Shown piece by piece: positions 1 through 12,045 of a stretch of DNA of 64,000 nucleotides. A program made the position numbers and the translations under genes. Under the pieces are notes generated by a model. The model ran no database searches, had not been told where the DNA came from, and was given only the letters and a program-made list of their open reading frames with translations. Positions within the stretch are counted from its first letter, which is position 1. Each line of letters begins with the position of its first letter. Location: positions 104,143,891 through 104,207,890 of the forward strand of contig OX439036.1 of the NCBI GenBank assembly GCA_949317995.1, in the 5' to 3' direction. Source of the stretch: Acholoe squamosa. Its lineage: Eukaryota; Annelida; Polychaeta; Phyllodocida; Polynoidae.

Positions 1-479
1 GCTTTGTCTCCATTTATTTAAACTTTCCAGATTTTATTTAAGAAAATTGTCCAGAGCAAGTGCCCAATTTGGACATTTTAGCTTAACCTCGCAATGATCT
101 TAAGTAACTAAATGTATTAGCCGCGCTGATATGTCCCAACCTAACATCAAAACTACAACTTTCAAATACCTTCACAGTTGATGAGTTTGATACTACCATA
201 ATGATCGCTAGGCTCGGGCTTAGATTTAACACCAAGGAAAATGGCACCTCTGTGAGGCCCTTCATGTGGATCCCAAATTCCCTGTTGATTTAATTATTAT
301 CATTATTGTGCTATGGCAATACCTTTATTTTTCAGGATGAATAAATGCTTGGCCTTTTCGATTAGACCAGTTTTATCATGTCTGTACAACATACACCAGA
401 ACCTAAAACCAGAACATAAAATGGCACAACCCCCCCCCCTCGCACAGTCTTGTGTCTTCCCCCCTCCTCTCTCACCACC

Positions 480-735
480 CCTCGGTCCCATCAGATGGCC
501 TTCATTCTCCCAGCCTGCCCTGCGGCACTGCTGTCCACATCCGATGCGCAGACCAGCGACTGACCCACAATGCACTGGCACCGGACGCCGCCCGCCGCGC
601 CCCCTCGTGTCATAAAGGCGAACCAGTGCCGTGATGAGGGACGGAGAGACCCGGGAGGAGGAACGGGGCACACCGACAGGACGCCGCCGGGGGCTGCGGG
701 GGGGGGGGGTCTAATATGGATTTCGGCACGCCTCA
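480..735. other. CpG-rich stretch
   Basis: Many CpG dinucleotides, G-runs, and short overlapping ORFs on both strands. Could be a CpG island, but no promoter motif or exon is convincing. Confidence 0.3.
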
Positions 736-1344
736 CCTACCTCCGCAATTTATCGCCGATATTTTCTAATGTGTCAATTTTCTGGCAGACTGAGCGCGCT
801 CCGAGCCTGGGATGGGGATGGGGATGGGTGGTGGTGAGGTAGGCCAGGGGGGGGGGGGGTAAATGTGGGATGGGGGGGCAGGGACCGGTCAGTCCACACA
901 GACACACACGGTGAATCACTGCAATCTGAGACCGGTAACGGCACACAGAGACCCCCTACCCCTTTGTACCTCCGACCCCCCCCCCCCCACCATCTGCATA
1001 CACACATCACCATCCCCCATCCCATCTCGTCCTCCTGCGCGTGCCTCCCGTGCACACAGTGCCCTCCTGGATCCACCAGCCCACACACATTGCCCTTAAA
1101 TGTTATAATCACTAACTACAGGTCCCTACAAGAAAGCTTCACGCGCTTCAGGAAATTATTTTTAGGATTTCTCCATTTGTTCCTCTACATTTCGGATAAT
1201 TATTGCGTCTTTTTTTTCTCTCTCAAGAATAGTCGATCAAAACTGCGAAAGAAATATTAAATGAATATCGACATGTTTGGTCATCAGCTTTTTCAAGGGT
1301 TCCTGATGAGAAAGAAGTTTATTTTTTAGATGATTATAACTCAC

Positions 1345-1485
1345 CGCCCTGTAGGTGCGTTTCTGGCCGGCGTGCTTGCCGCCCCTCCCGTCCATCTCCA
1401 CGTGGACGCTGTAGATGATGTGGAAGAAGTCCTGTACCACGGCCACCCGCTTGTAGCTCTTGTCGTCATCTCCATTCACACCGCC
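1345..1485 (-). CDS. Internal protein-coding exon, family not recognised
   Basis: 141 nt, 47 codons, phase 0 at both ends. It is preceded on the minus strand by a pyrimidine tract ending CTATTTTCAG and followed by a consensus donor GTGAGT. Codons strongly prefer C or G in the third position, unlike the AT-rich flanks. The peptide starts GGVNGDDDKSYKRVAVVQDF and ends GGKHAGQKRTYRA, with a hydrophobic beta-like middle (FFHIIYSVHVEMD). I cannot name the family. A phase 0-0 exon could be skipped without changing frame. No neighbouring exons of the same gene are evident, so introns must be long. Confidence 0.75.
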
Positions 1486-1559
1486 CTGAAAATAGAGGAA
1501 ACTTATATTGAAACTGAGCACTTAAATATGCATTTAAATATGCATTGTATTTACATAGT

Positions 1560-1561
<2 letters not shown>

Positions 1562-1628
<67 letters not shown>
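1562..1628. repeat. (TA)n microsatellite, 67 bp
   Basis: Uninterrupted TA dinucleotides. Confidence 0.98.
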
Positions 1629-1630
<2 letters not shown>

Positions 1631-1826
1631 TATAACAGGGCGCTTATAAAAAAGTATTATAAATAGTGAAACTTTGCATAGAAATTATATGGCTATTTGT
1701 ACAACATGACAATACACTTGTAGCTCTTGTAGCACAAATAGTTCCAGTCTGTACCACCAGACGTCGTGCCATCACAAGACGCTGTACACAGTAACCGGAT
1801 ACACACCTGTCTCACACAGAGACACG

Positions 1827-1837
1827 GCGCATGCGCA
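1827..1837. promoter_or_regulatory. NRF1 consensus site
   Basis: GCGCATGCGCA, an isolated match in a stretch (1640-1895) with nothing else recognisable. Confidence 0.25.
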
Positions 1838-1897
1838 GACATGTGCAGTTGTGAGTCCGTGTCACGCACTCATGTTACATGAAGTAGTCTAATCAAG

Positions 1898-2235
1898 CCT
1901 TTCATGGCCTCTGATGCAGGAGTGCATCATGCCCATTGGTCGTCATGATGCTTAAATGAAGTGCCGGCGAAACTGCTCGCCAGCACTTTATAGGAGCACC
2001 ATGCCGACCCTCTGGGACTGTATCAATAGGGTCAGCATGATGCATGAAAACAGCCATGGTGAGTAATGACACGGTTCATAATGAATTATTATAACATGAA
2101 GATAAACCATTCTATCATGATGGTTCATGAAATCATTAATGCAGGCCTTTTAGGTGATCTCACCATGACAACCATTGGGCATGGTGCACAAATGCCTTGA
2201 CGACCCTTGCAAGGATTAAAAGGGTTGTAGTCTTC
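1898..2235. mobile_element. TTAA palindromic MITE, disrupted copy
   Basis: Left outer arm, H1 and the centre are present to about 2048; about 80 bp of unrelated sequence follows, then the right outer arm (ACCATTGGGCATGG) to TTAAAAGGG. Confidence 0.7.
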
Positions 2236-2521
2236 ACACTACCATCAGTTTCCCCAGTTTCTGGCATTAGTTAGGGGTTATTATAAATTGTTCTGTCATT
2301 TTTAAAGGAGCACTTGGGTAACCAAGCGCACAAGCCTGGCATGCGGGAATCCACTGCACCTTCATAGCACAGTTGCCCGCATTTATCTTCGAGTAGTATT
2401 GTAAGTAGTATACTTAACTGGGACACATTGGAAGTAGTAGTATTGTAAGTAGTATACTGAACTGGGACGCATTTTCAGGGTCCTAATTCCACCCACGTTC
2501 TCCTCTAATATATCTACAGGT

Positions 2522-2610
2522 TTGTCCAATCTCTCTTTATCTTACCCCTCTCCCTCTACCTATCTGTTTCCTCCCTCCCTCTATCTCTGCCTGTCTCTGT
2601 CCCTCCCCCG

Positions 2611-2668
<58 letters not shown>

Positions 2669-2880
2669 GTCTCTCTCTGTTTATCCATACATCTCTGTCT
2701 CTGTTTCTGCCCCTCGACCTCTTTCTGTCTCTGCTTGTCTCTACCCCACGCTCTGTCTCTCTCTGTTTCTTCCTGATTCTCTCTGTCTATGTCTGCCTCT
2801 GTCTCACTGCCTCTGTCCCTCTGTCTGTCTGTCTGTCTGCCTCTGTCCCTCTCTCCCTCTTCTTATGTAACTGTCTTTCT
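2522..2880. repeat. CT-rich tract with (CT)n core
   Basis: Pure (CT)n at about 2611-2657 in a 350-bp pyrimidine-rich zone. The ORF in it is an artefact. Confidence 0.95.
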
Positions 2881-3634
2881 CAGTCTGTACCTGTATTATG
2901 CTCCTGCAGCCCCCAACCCACCCCGTGTGTGGTAGAGGACGGGCACAGTTCAGCGGCAGCTATAGATAGCCTGGGTGTCTTTTAGATCCCGTCTCCGGCC
3001 GCCCAGAGACAGACGACGATCAATACAGACTCGTACAGTGCTGTTAGAGGACACCTGGGGCTATTTAGTCATAGTCTGTTACTGGCTGCCCGGTGCCATC
3101 TTCACGTACACAGACAAATAGTGAAGGGGACCCGTATTTCGACCTAGCGGGATACATTATTGATCAATGAGAAAATTTCACTCATTCAGTGCAGACTTTT
3201 TAGGGTGCATTAGATAACAACTGGTAGGCTGGTACCCATCTAGCTGGATGTTATAATATCAGTACTTATCTCACAGGGTACCAGCTGAAGCAGGGGTCAC
3301 CCCACTAAGGATCCCGCTAGAGGCGATGATCACTACAATAGTCTATTATGCCCCCTTGTTTTCCTGATACCAGATCGGATCGTCAATCCTTGTCCAAGCT
3401 GATACCAACTTACTTTATTGTAGCCCCACAAACAGAGATTGTAACCAAGATTACTGGTAAGGATTGGCTGTAACAGGCTTTAGCCTCAAACAACAGAACG
3501 TGCTGATACTGCACGGCTATGGGAGCGTGTTTAAGGTGGGGGGGGCTGTGGAAGGAAGGCTAGTTAATCCCTTAGGGAAGACATATCATCTCATGGTATC
3601 ATTAACCTGCATAATGCACAGATTCAGTGCTACT
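2881..3634. other. No gene seen
   Basis: Unique-looking sequence; only a short chance ORF at 3464-3700. Confidence 0.5.
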
Positions 3635-3745
3635 AAGTTACCCACCCGTGACTGCTTTTATGCATCATTCCCACCCTTCAGGAGTGTATCAACCACCTAG
3701 GATCGTCATGATGCATGAATGACTATGGGTTAAAGCACTATGCAG
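3635..3745. mobile_element. TTAA palindromic MITE fragment
   Basis: Contains GTCATGATGCATGAATG and ends TATGGGTTAAAG. Confidence 0.5.
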
Positions 3746-3840
3746 CCTTTAAAGCGTTAAAAGCGCTGCAGTGTGCGTTTACCTGGTGTCTTTGATGTGG
3801 AGCCGCGCAGTGAGTGGTTTTTTAAGGGGTTCTGGTTGAA

Positions 3841-4283
3841 GGTACCCCGCCTACCTGTGTCGTCCCAGCCCTGTGTGTTATAGGGTACTAATGACTCACT
3901 CTATGTAAGCAGCCATCTTGTCACCCAGGTACCCCGCCTACCCATGTCGTTCAAGCCCTGTGTGTTATAGGGTACTATTGACTTACTCTATGTAAGCAGC
4001 CATCTTGCCCCCCCAGGTACCCCACCTACCTGTGGCGTCCAAGCCCTGTGTGTTATATGTTACTAATTACTTACTCTATGTAAGCAGCCATCTTGCCCCC
4101 CCCCCCCACCCAGGTACTTGGCCTACCTGTGTCGTTCAAGCCCTGTGTGTTATAGGGTACTAATGACTCACTCTTTGTAAGCAGCCACCTTGTCACCAAG
4201 GTACCCCACCTACCTGTGGCGTCCCAGCTCTGTGTGTTACAGGGTACTAATGACTCACTCTATGTAAGCAGCCATCATGTTAG
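3841..4283. repeat. Minisatellite, five units of 87-97 bp
   Basis: Units begin GGTACCCCGCCTACC at 3841, 3928, 4016, 4113 and 4200 and end in GTAAGCAGCCATCTTG. Length differences come from C-run growth. Confidence 0.9.
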
Positions 4284-4662
4284 CATGTTATACCCCTGTG
4301 TAGGAGATTTACCTGTAGCAGCTCTGCATTACCATGTTACACCCCTGTATAGGAGATTTACCTGTAGCAGCTTAGCGTTACCATGTTACACCCCTGTATA
4401 GGAGATTTACCTGTAGCAGCTTAGCGTTAGCATGTTACACCCCTGTATAGGAGATTTACCCGTAGCAGCTTAGCGTTAACATGTTACACCCCTGTATAGG
4501 AGATTTAGCCGTAGCAGCTTAGCGTTACCATGTTACACCCCTGTATAGGAGATTTACCTGTAGCAGCTTAGCGTTAGCATGTTACACCCCTGTATAGGAG
4601 ATTTACCCATAGCAGCTCTGCGTTAGCATGTTACACCCCTGTATAGGAGATTTAGCCGTATA
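4284..4662. repeat. 49-bp minisatellite, nearly 8 copies
   Basis: Unit CATGTTACACCCCTGTATAG plus GAGATTTACCTGTAGCAGCTTAGCGTTAC, directly following the previous array. Confidence 0.92.
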
Positions 4663-4684
4663 TCAAAGCAATATTGATCACGTG

Positions 4685-4837
4685 AAGGCCTGCCGATACA
4701 GGAGTGTATCATGCCAATTGGTCGTCATGATGCACCAATGAAGTCCTGGCGAGTCTGATCACCAGCACTTCTATGAGTGTATCAACCCAGAGGGCCGTCA
4801 TAATGCATTAATGCACTGGTGATGCTTATAGGGTTAA
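4685..4837. mobile_element. TTAA palindromic MITE, deleted copy
   Basis: Left outer arm and one hairpin (CCAATGAAGTCCTGGCGAG paired with CACCAGCACTTC), right edge ATAGGG then TTAA. Confidence 0.65.
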
Positions 4838-5111
4838 GTTTCAGAGTGCACGTGGAGTAGAGCGTATCTAGGAGTACAAAAGGCACCAACGGCAAAGGCA
4901 GGCCACTTAGGGCGATAATAGAGGAATAAGACACTTAGGACGATAATACAGGAATAGAAAAATCCCCTTTGTAAGTCAGATCCACCAGGGAGCGCCACTT
5001 GTTCCGACCACAGACAGGAATTTACAAAGGAAGCGTCACCTTCGGTATTTTCTTTTGATTTTAGCTATAGAGTTATAGATGGTGAAGACAGGAATAATAA
5101 CCCTTGACTTA

Positions 5112-5260
5112 GGCAAAAAAAAGGTTTGTTTCCAGTAACCCGACCGACCCTAGCAAAACACGGCCGATTTTTTTTTTTTTTTTTTTTAGCAGAACAGTAC
5201 AAAACTGTTATTGGCTGAAAGAGACAGTGAGGCCTTTTGTCTTAGGCTTTAAACGCGTTA
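5112..5260. repeat. Fragment of the GTTTCCAGT-type TIR element
   Basis: TTAGGCAAAAAAAAGG, GTTTCCAGTAACCCGACCG and ACCCTAGC match the end of the element at 43899 read in reverse; a 21-base T run follows. Confidence 0.45.
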
Positions 5261-5632
5261 ATAATGGTCCGGTTTACAAGCTGTGAAACCCAAAATGTAG
5301 CCCAGATCAGGCTCACAACATTGCAGTCAGACTTTAAGACTGTTCTCTACTAATAACCTTTTGATTACTGATCTGGCTACAAGTTTTATGGCATTTTCAA
5401 AATTACCGATAGCCGACCATACTGTTATCCAAGTTATTTTGGATTAAATGGCATAAAGCTGGAGTGCAGCAAGTTTAACATTGATGGTTTATCATTGCAA
5501 CATACCATTAACACGTTAAAGATGGAAGTTGAGACAACAAGTATAGTTTTCACATGGTCATATGGACAGAAACATGATCACAATTTAGAGACCTTGACAG
5601 TCAGTGGTCTCACGCATGGGTATGGACCACTA

Positions 5633-5810
5633 AATGTGACATGGTGACATGTGACATGGGCTTAGTGGTATAAGGTGAAAAATTAGTGACGTGATAAAGG
5701 TGCTATCTTGAATTCGACATGGGACATGAATGGTTCTTAGAGGTGACAGGGGACATGAGTATTGAAGTGACGTGACATGAACATTTATAGAAATCGACAT
5801 GTGATATGGA
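5633..5810. repeat. Degenerate GTGACATG repeat
   Basis: GTGACATG/GACATG occurs about ten times in 180 bp with irregular spacing. Confidence 0.5.
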
Positions 5811-6274
5811 GGATTCCCCCATCCAGACCCCCTCACGATGGTCAACCCTCAATACTGAGGACAGTGGTACCGGTCGGGAGAGGTACAGTGGAGCTTCAAA
5901 CTCTTTGCAATAGAAAAGGCTCAGAGTAAAGGTAGCAGTACACGTGAGCATCTAAAAAGAATCATGAAATTACTACACTCTCAGCCCAAATTGTAAACAG
6001 GCAGTGCATACCACCGTAGCACATACACTAGAACCCCAATCAAGTCAATGGGTTTGTTCTGACTTCAACTTCCCCTGTAGTCTCGAATAATTAGCTACCC
6101 ACTGTAAAACTGGTCCGCTGGGCTGACAGTGTATCATAAAACCTTGCATATAAGCCATACCCATGTAGAAGTCGCACCCTGAGTTCAGGAGAAAGCTATG
6201 TATAACATGCCTATATATTTGACAGGAGGAAGAAACTCCCGAGATAAGGGAAAGAAGAGCTTCACTAAACATGG

Positions 6275-6535
6275 GCGTGGAAAGCGGGGTGGGGGGGTGG
6301 GGGGGGGGGTCAGGGGGGCCATGCCCCCGCCCCCACTTTTGGCCAAATCCTTAAAAGGTCAAAACTAAAAGGTCAAGCAAAGGGAGCTCAAAAATTGCAG
6401 CAAACCCCCCTGGTCCCATCCACTCTGAAACTGCTTCCCACGCCCCTGCCAAAAGAAAAAAAAAATCCGACCTACCGACCCTAGCATTTCAGTTCATGTG
6501 ACTGAAAACACACCTTTTCGGCCTAGGCCTACATA
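6275..6535. repeat. Composite of a G-rich dispersed repeat and a TIR-element end
   Basis: 6275-6450 is a GGGGCCATGCCCCCGCCC-type repeat with a poly-G run. 6466-6530 (CCGACCTACCGACCCTAGC to CGGCCTAGGCC) is an end of the GTTTCCAGT TIR family in reverse orientation. Confidence 0.4.
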
Positions 6536-7317
6536 AAAAGTTTCATGGTAAAAATTTTACATATTATAACAAAACACGTTCACCGGGAGCAAAATGCAAA
6601 AAGACCATTTTTTTTAAATACACATTGAGTTTTGTACTGCAGAAACTTGAGATACAATTAAAATAATGCAGTAATACCAGTGTTAAAATATCATTATACA
6701 CCACAGGGAACCAGTGTAGTGTAACTCTACAACTTGTTTAAATCAAGTTCAATTTCAATTTGATATCAAGAAATCTTGATTCAAAATGTCAAAACAGAGG
6801 ATTGAATTAACCGGCATTTCGCTGAATTAACAATCCCAGTGTTCTCATTTGGTTTGTTTTGCCATGACAAAAGCTCTAGACCGGGGTTAATATTTAGCGG
6901 ATTCCCCTTCTTGTTCCATAATGTTTTCTACCTGTCCGGTTCGTTTAACTTGCTGACTAATTTTGTCCGACATTCAAAACGACTGTGTTCTACACGTGTT
7001 GAGGCATCACGTGAATCTGTGATCAGGCCAAGGGAGGAGGGCAGGGCAAGGGGCAGTGTCTGTTAGATTAATGAGGAGATGCAACTGGGGGGGGGGGGTA
7101 GCCAGGACATGAGAAGGTACATTATGAATGTATGGAGATGGGTTTTGGCTTGGGTAGAAAAGGAGACAGAAGGGAAAGGAAAATGAACATCATGAACACC
7201 CATTATGAGAGGAAATAAGAATAATCAGAGAGAACAGGGATAGGAAGAGAAAGAGAAAGCGTGGCTGGGAGACAGGATATAGGACGATGTCTGAGCAAGC
7301 AACCATGGCTTCACAGG

Positions 7318-7454
7318 TTAAATCTTTACAGGCCTCGAATACAGGAATGTATCATGTCCATCGATCGGGTTGATGCACAAATAAAATGGTTGCAGGGCGG
7401 CATATCTGCACTTCATTAGTGCACCATGGCTGCCCTGCAGTGAGTCAGGGTTAA
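7318..7454. mobile_element. TTAA palindromic MITE, short internally deleted copy
   Basis: TTAA at both edges, right end GTCAGGG. Keeps one hairpin (GGGCGGCATATCTGCAC region paired with GTGCACCATGGCTGCCC) and lost the rest. Confidence 0.65.
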
Positions 7455-7559
7455 CAGTCCACATCACTGTATACTGTGGGACTACAGGAAGTGGTATAGT
7501 CCACACCAGTCTAAGGTATAGTGCCGGGTGCGTCACCTAGGGGGCACCACCACCGTCCC

Positions 7560-7930
7560 CCCAATATGATATTCATGCCAATCTGACCTGCGCCCAGAGG
7601 CGGCCTGTGACTCTCTGATCCGCTTTCCGGCCGACCGCGCCCCTTTCATTGCTTGTCGCCGGCCCCCATCGCCCTCCCGCCTCCTCCCATACCTTCCCAT
7701 ACCCTCCCGTAGCCATCTCATAATAGAGTCCCGTGTTTGAAGTCGCTGCCCCGGGCGCACGGCACCAGGCCGCCAGATGAGATCTGATGCCAGACGCACC
7801 GCGCGCCCATCGGGTTACCCCGAAATTGAATTTGAGCATTTTGGGGAGGTGGGCAAAAGGACCCGGGCCGGGCTGTTTACATGGGCCGGTCACCGGAACT
7901 CCTGCCGCGGGAGGGGAATACGGTTGGGTG
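7560..7930. other. CpG-rich stretch
   Basis: CpG-dense with overlapping ORFs on both strands and no exon boundaries; possible regulatory island. Confidence 0.35.
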
Positions 7931-8089
7931 GGGAGGAAAGGGGAGAGAAGAGGTATCGGGAGGGAGTGTGCAAGGGGAGGAACCTAAGGGAAGGTAGATA
8001 AAAAGAAAAGAGGGAAGAGGGATTATAGATATGGGAGAAAGGAGAACGGGAGTAGATAAAGGTAGGTCGGACAGGATGGGAATTAAAAG

Positions 8090-8346
8090 AAAATGAGAGG
8101 AAGAAAGAAAGAGACAGAGAGAGAGGGAGAGACAGAGCGAGAGAGACAGAGATAGAGATAGAGACAGAGACAGACAGAGAGAACAAATGATTGAGACAGA
8201 GTGGGAGAAAGAGAGAAGGTCAAAGCGATAGGTGGAAAGAGAGAGAGAGACAGGCAGAGAGGGAAAGAGGGAGAGAGAGAAATCATTGATGGGGATATTT
8301 TACCACCGTCAACAGTGTAACAGTACTAAAACTGAACGTGGGACAC

Positions 8347-8380
<34 letters not shown>
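8090..8380. repeat. Purine-rich tract and (GT)n
   Basis: GA/GACA-rich to 8280, then (GT)n at 8349-8380 followed by poly-G. Confidence 0.92.
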
Positions 8381-8383
<3 letters not shown>

Positions 8384-8705
8384 CGGGGGGGGGGTTGTCG
8401 GGGGTAAGTTGGAGTCGGGCCGGCATTACACCAGTGTTAGCAGACCGTCTGATACAGTTAACCGCTACACACCAACCCATCCCAGGTCAATCTGGCTCCT
8501 TATCAACGCTCAGATACCTCCTCACTCCCCTCCCCTCCTCGCCCCTACCCCACCCCACCCTTCCCCTACTCCCACTCCACCCCTCATCCCCACCCAGGCC
8601 ATAACCCTTTTAGGACGGGTGCTTGAATGCAGGAATAGTGAGTGATTCGCCGGCTCTTTATTCATCCATCAGGCCGACCAGATAAGACTCCGGACCGGTA
8701 TATAT

Positions 8706-8805
8706 GATGCTCTGATGAAGTGTTGGCGGGCAGACTCGCCAGTACTTCATTGGTGCATCAAGACGACCAATGGGTATGGTGCACTCCTGTAATAGCAGGG
8801 ATAGC
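8706..8805. mobile_element. TTAA palindromic MITE, third hairpin and right arm
   Basis: GATGAAGTGTTGGCGGG pairs with CGCCAGTACTTCATTGG, followed by GACGACCAATGGG and the GTGCACTCCTG arm. Confidence 0.65.
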
Positions 8806-9249
8806 CCCCTGTATATCCATATCTCCGACCTTTCTCTGTCTCTACCAATGTACCATACCCGGCAGGAAAAATGATGACGGTCGTCATCTCGTCCCCAAGT
8901 ATCGTGGAAAGGGGATGAGGGTAGTTTAGAGAGAAGGAAAGGAGAAAGATGTCTATGCTTTCTAGTGAGAGACAGATAGACAGAGAATGAACAGACAGAC
9001 AGGGAATGAGACGCAGAGACAAGAAAACAGCAGACATAACTGAAGCCTGACAGGGGGGAAGGGAGGGGAGAAGGAAGTCGAGGAGATCGAAAGGGGAGAG
9101 GGAATGCCCGGCTAAAGGCAACATTTCCCAATACTACTCACATGTGACAAAATTGGTTCTCACAGCTCGACCCAACGCACTGCAACCCCAGCCTCTAGAT
9201 TCTACCTAACCCCCTCCCCTGTAAACATAGTCGACTATAAATACATCTA

Positions 9250-9444
9250 CAGGCATTCAAACGTCAGTATTCCCCCCAACCGCCGCCCCTTTCGCTCTGC
9301 ACGAAGTATAAGCCCCCCTCCTCCTTTCCCCACCACTCCTTCCATGAACATCTCCTCAGGCAGCAAAGGGCGCAGTCGGTCGTTGGTCATAACGTTCCCA
9401 TGTAGACATCATTTGTCAAGGGCCGCATGGTATTGTTCACAGTT
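9250..9444 (-). pseudogene. Possible decayed coding exon
   Basis: After an acceptor-like TACCTTACAG the frame reads NCEQYHAALDK, a TGA stop (9411-9409), then CLHGNVMTNDRLRPLLPEEM and on through FMEGVV in the same frame. Both sides of the stop look protein-like, hinting at a broken exon or transposon fragment. No family recognised; chance is quite possible. Confidence 0.2.
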
Positions 9445-9464
9445 CTGTAAGGTACTGGCGTATC

Positions 9465-9648
9465 GTACTGAGGTACTGCATCAATTAGTGCATCGTGCTG
9501 CCACATTGGGAATGCATCAACTCCATACGGTTGCCACGATGCGTGAATACAGGTAATTCTCCAGGGCTACATCCATGCATCATGCCGACACTAGGGGGCA
9601 GATAGAATCCCATCATGCATCGCGGCCTTTAAAGGATTGAGGGGTTAA
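9465..9648. mobile_element. TTAA palindromic MITE, degenerate copy
   Basis: Several GCATCATG cores and the CCAGGGCTACATCCATGC arm; ends GAGGGG then TTAA. Confidence 0.6.
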
Positions 9649-9696
9649 CCGCCGTCAGTACAGGGATCTGTGGTCAGTTGTAATGTCATGTAGACC

Positions 9697-10210
9697 GACA
9701 CCAATCTGCCACCAATGGAGGGATAGAGGGATATGGGGGTAGAGGATTTAGTAGACACCAATCTGCCACCAATGGAGGGATAGAGGGATATGGGGGTAGA
9801 GGATTTAGTAGACACCAATCTGCCACCAATGGAGGGATAGAGGGATATGGGGGTAGAGGATTTAGTAGACACCAATCTGCCACCAATGGAGGGATAGAGG
9901 GATATGGGGGTAGAGGATTTAGTAGACACCAATCTGCCACCAATGGAGGGATAGAGGGATATGGGGGTAGAGGATTTAGTAGACACCAATCTGCCACCAA
10001 TGGAGGGATAGAGGGATATGGGGGTAGAGGATTTAGTAGACACCAATCTGCCACCAATGGAGGGATAGAGGGATATGGGGGTAGAGGATTTAGTAGACAC
10101 CAATCTGCCACCAATGGAGGGATAGAGGGATATGGGGGTAGAGGATTTAGTAGACACCAATCTGCCACCAATGGAGGGATAGAGGGATATGGGGGTAGAG
10201 GATTTAGTAG
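9697..10210. repeat. 57-bp minisatellite, nine identical copies
   Basis: Unit GACACCAATCTGCCACCAAT through GGATTTAGTA. All units appear identical. As 57 is 19 codons, two minus frames stay open across it (171 and 216 codons); these are not taken as genes. Confidence 0.97.
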
Positions 10211-10472
10211 AGACGATGAGTCAGTATCTGGGAATAGTGTATATAACAACAGGATGGACGCGAAGACAACCGGGGATGGACGATCATGGTTTAACCCTTT
10301 ACGGATTAACCCTCTAAGGGTAAAATGAGGCCCCAAGGTCCATGTATCCCAGTCAGCTCAAAAACAAATTCGACTTCGAATCGAAATTAATCAAAATTGC
10401 TCATCCAGTAATTTCTAAACCAGTTTCGAGATTCTGTTCCCATGTGTTGGCATAATGAAGCAATATTATATA

Positions 10473-10477
<5 letters not shown>

Positions 10478-10523
<46 letters not shown>

Positions 10524-10560
10524 AGGGTGTGGGTGTGGGTGTGGAGGGGGGGGGGGGTGG
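10478..10560. repeat. (GT)n followed by GGGTGT and poly-G
   Basis: About 43 bp of GT, then G-rich sequence. Confidence 0.95.
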
Positions 10561-11220
10561 AGAGGGGATGGGGATAACAGAAGGAAAAGGAGTTCATCTC
10601 CATTAGGTGGATCTATAGTGACAGTAGTGGGTGATACCTGAGGTACGGTGCGCCACCAAGCGGGGTTAGGAGTCATTGACATGGCTGAAGTAGATGTAGT
10701 AGCATGAACAAAGCATTAGTCAGAGGAATGGGCAGCTTCCGGGTGCGCCACCCTACCTGGTGAAACCCTAGATAACCCTTAAATCATTTACGAATTTACC
10801 CTACATTGATTAACTTTTTCTGAAATGAATCCTTGGGTACTATGTAGAATTATGTCTATACGGGAACCTTTTCATACACTGACCCCGCTGGACGAACCTT
10901 TCCATAATCTGTATACGTCTACATGACCCCTACAGTGGTGGATCCAGTATTTGGAAAATTAGGGGGCCCGGCCTAAAAGGAGGGGGCGCACCCTCTGTTT
11001 TTGAGTGCTATTTAAGGTCCAAAATAAGAAAATAAACTCTTGAGTACTAACAAAAAATGCATGTGAGAAATGGCCCTTTCCAGGCCCTTATAATACATAT
11101 GCCCTTTCCTGCTGTATAAAAGGGCACAATTCCATGCCCTGCCGGTCCTTGTGTGGCTCTTTCCATGCCATGACCAAGCCTTCAGTGACCTCCCCATGTC
11201 CTGCATGCTATTTCCATTCC
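10561..11220. other. No gene seen
   Basis: Includes a GTGGATCCAG/GGGGGCCCGG repeat-like patch at 10930-11000; otherwise unique. Confidence 0.45.
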
Positions 11221-11249
11221 ATCATTCATGTCCTCTGTGGCCCTGACCT

Positions 11250-11411
11250 GCCCCCCCCCCCCCCACACACACACATTCCTCCACACCCGCCATTTTCTCA
11301 CGCCCGCCATGCACGCGTCTAGGTGTCAGTGTCGCCTCCTGGTGAGGACATCGGGAGGTAGCATCAGGATCAGGACAGGGCAGGGTGTGTGTGTGTGTGG
11401 GGGGGGGGGGT
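11250..11411. repeat. Poly-C/(AC)n and (GT)n/poly-G facing pair
   Basis: C-run plus (AC)n at 11251-11276 and (GT)n plus G-run at 11385-11411 are inverted relative to each other, about 110 bp apart. Confidence 0.9.
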
Positions 11412-11588
11412 GGTGGAGAAAATAAATGATCCCCGCTCACGTGTAGTCGGCGTTAAATAAGCCGCTCATGTTGGACCGAGGCCCGGGACCGTCCAGTCAC
11501 CCCCCGATCTCACATCCATCAGGTGACTGGGGGCGGCGGGGGGGGGGGTGGATGGGGCGGGGGATAATGAAATATAAGGGCAGAGATC

Positions 11589-11589
<1 letters not shown>

Positions 11590-11634
<45 letters not shown>

Positions 11635-11647
11635 GAGAGGCAGAGAC

Positions 11648-11688
<41 letters not shown>

Positions 11689-11716
11689 GACTGAGACAGA
11701 CATAGGGAAATAGAGT

Positions 11717-11782
<66 letters not shown>

Positions 11783-11815
11783 AAGGGAGAGAGAGACTGA
11801 GAGATAGACAGAGAC
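11590..11815. repeat. (GA)n and (GACA)n compound microsatellite
   Basis: Two GA blocks around a GACA block. Confidence 0.97.
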
Positions 11816-12045
11816 AGAGACATAACAGAAAGGGGGTGGAGATGGAAAAGTGGAATTAGAGGGTGGGTTTGTAGTGGCTTGATGATAGAAAGGTAGAGGA
11901 AAAGCAGCTGTCCACCTGGGACCATCCCGGGGTAGGGAGATGGGGTGTGAGCGGTGTGTGTGGAGCCGGTGCCTCTGATCATCACATCATTCTATACTGG
12001 ACTCTTCTCACCCACCTACATACCACTCCTCTCTGTATTCTAACA

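Larger units (their letters stand above)
5261..7317. other. Mostly unassigned AT-rich sequence
   Basis: Apart from the repeats listed inside it I see no exon or motif cluster. 7085-7280 is purine-rich. Confidence 0.45.

Noticed and set aside
83..265. 60-codon minus ORF with a natural-looking peptide
   Set aside because: No splice sites, homologue or codon bias that I can point to.
9645..10336. 171- and 216-codon repeated minus-strand ORFs
   Set aside because: They follow from a 57-bp unit lacking stops in two frames.
11590..11985. Ser/Leu-rich ORFs in GA/CT tracts, also at 2522, 12308, 13306, 33350, 49941 and 53396
   Set aside because: Low-complexity translations of simple repeats.
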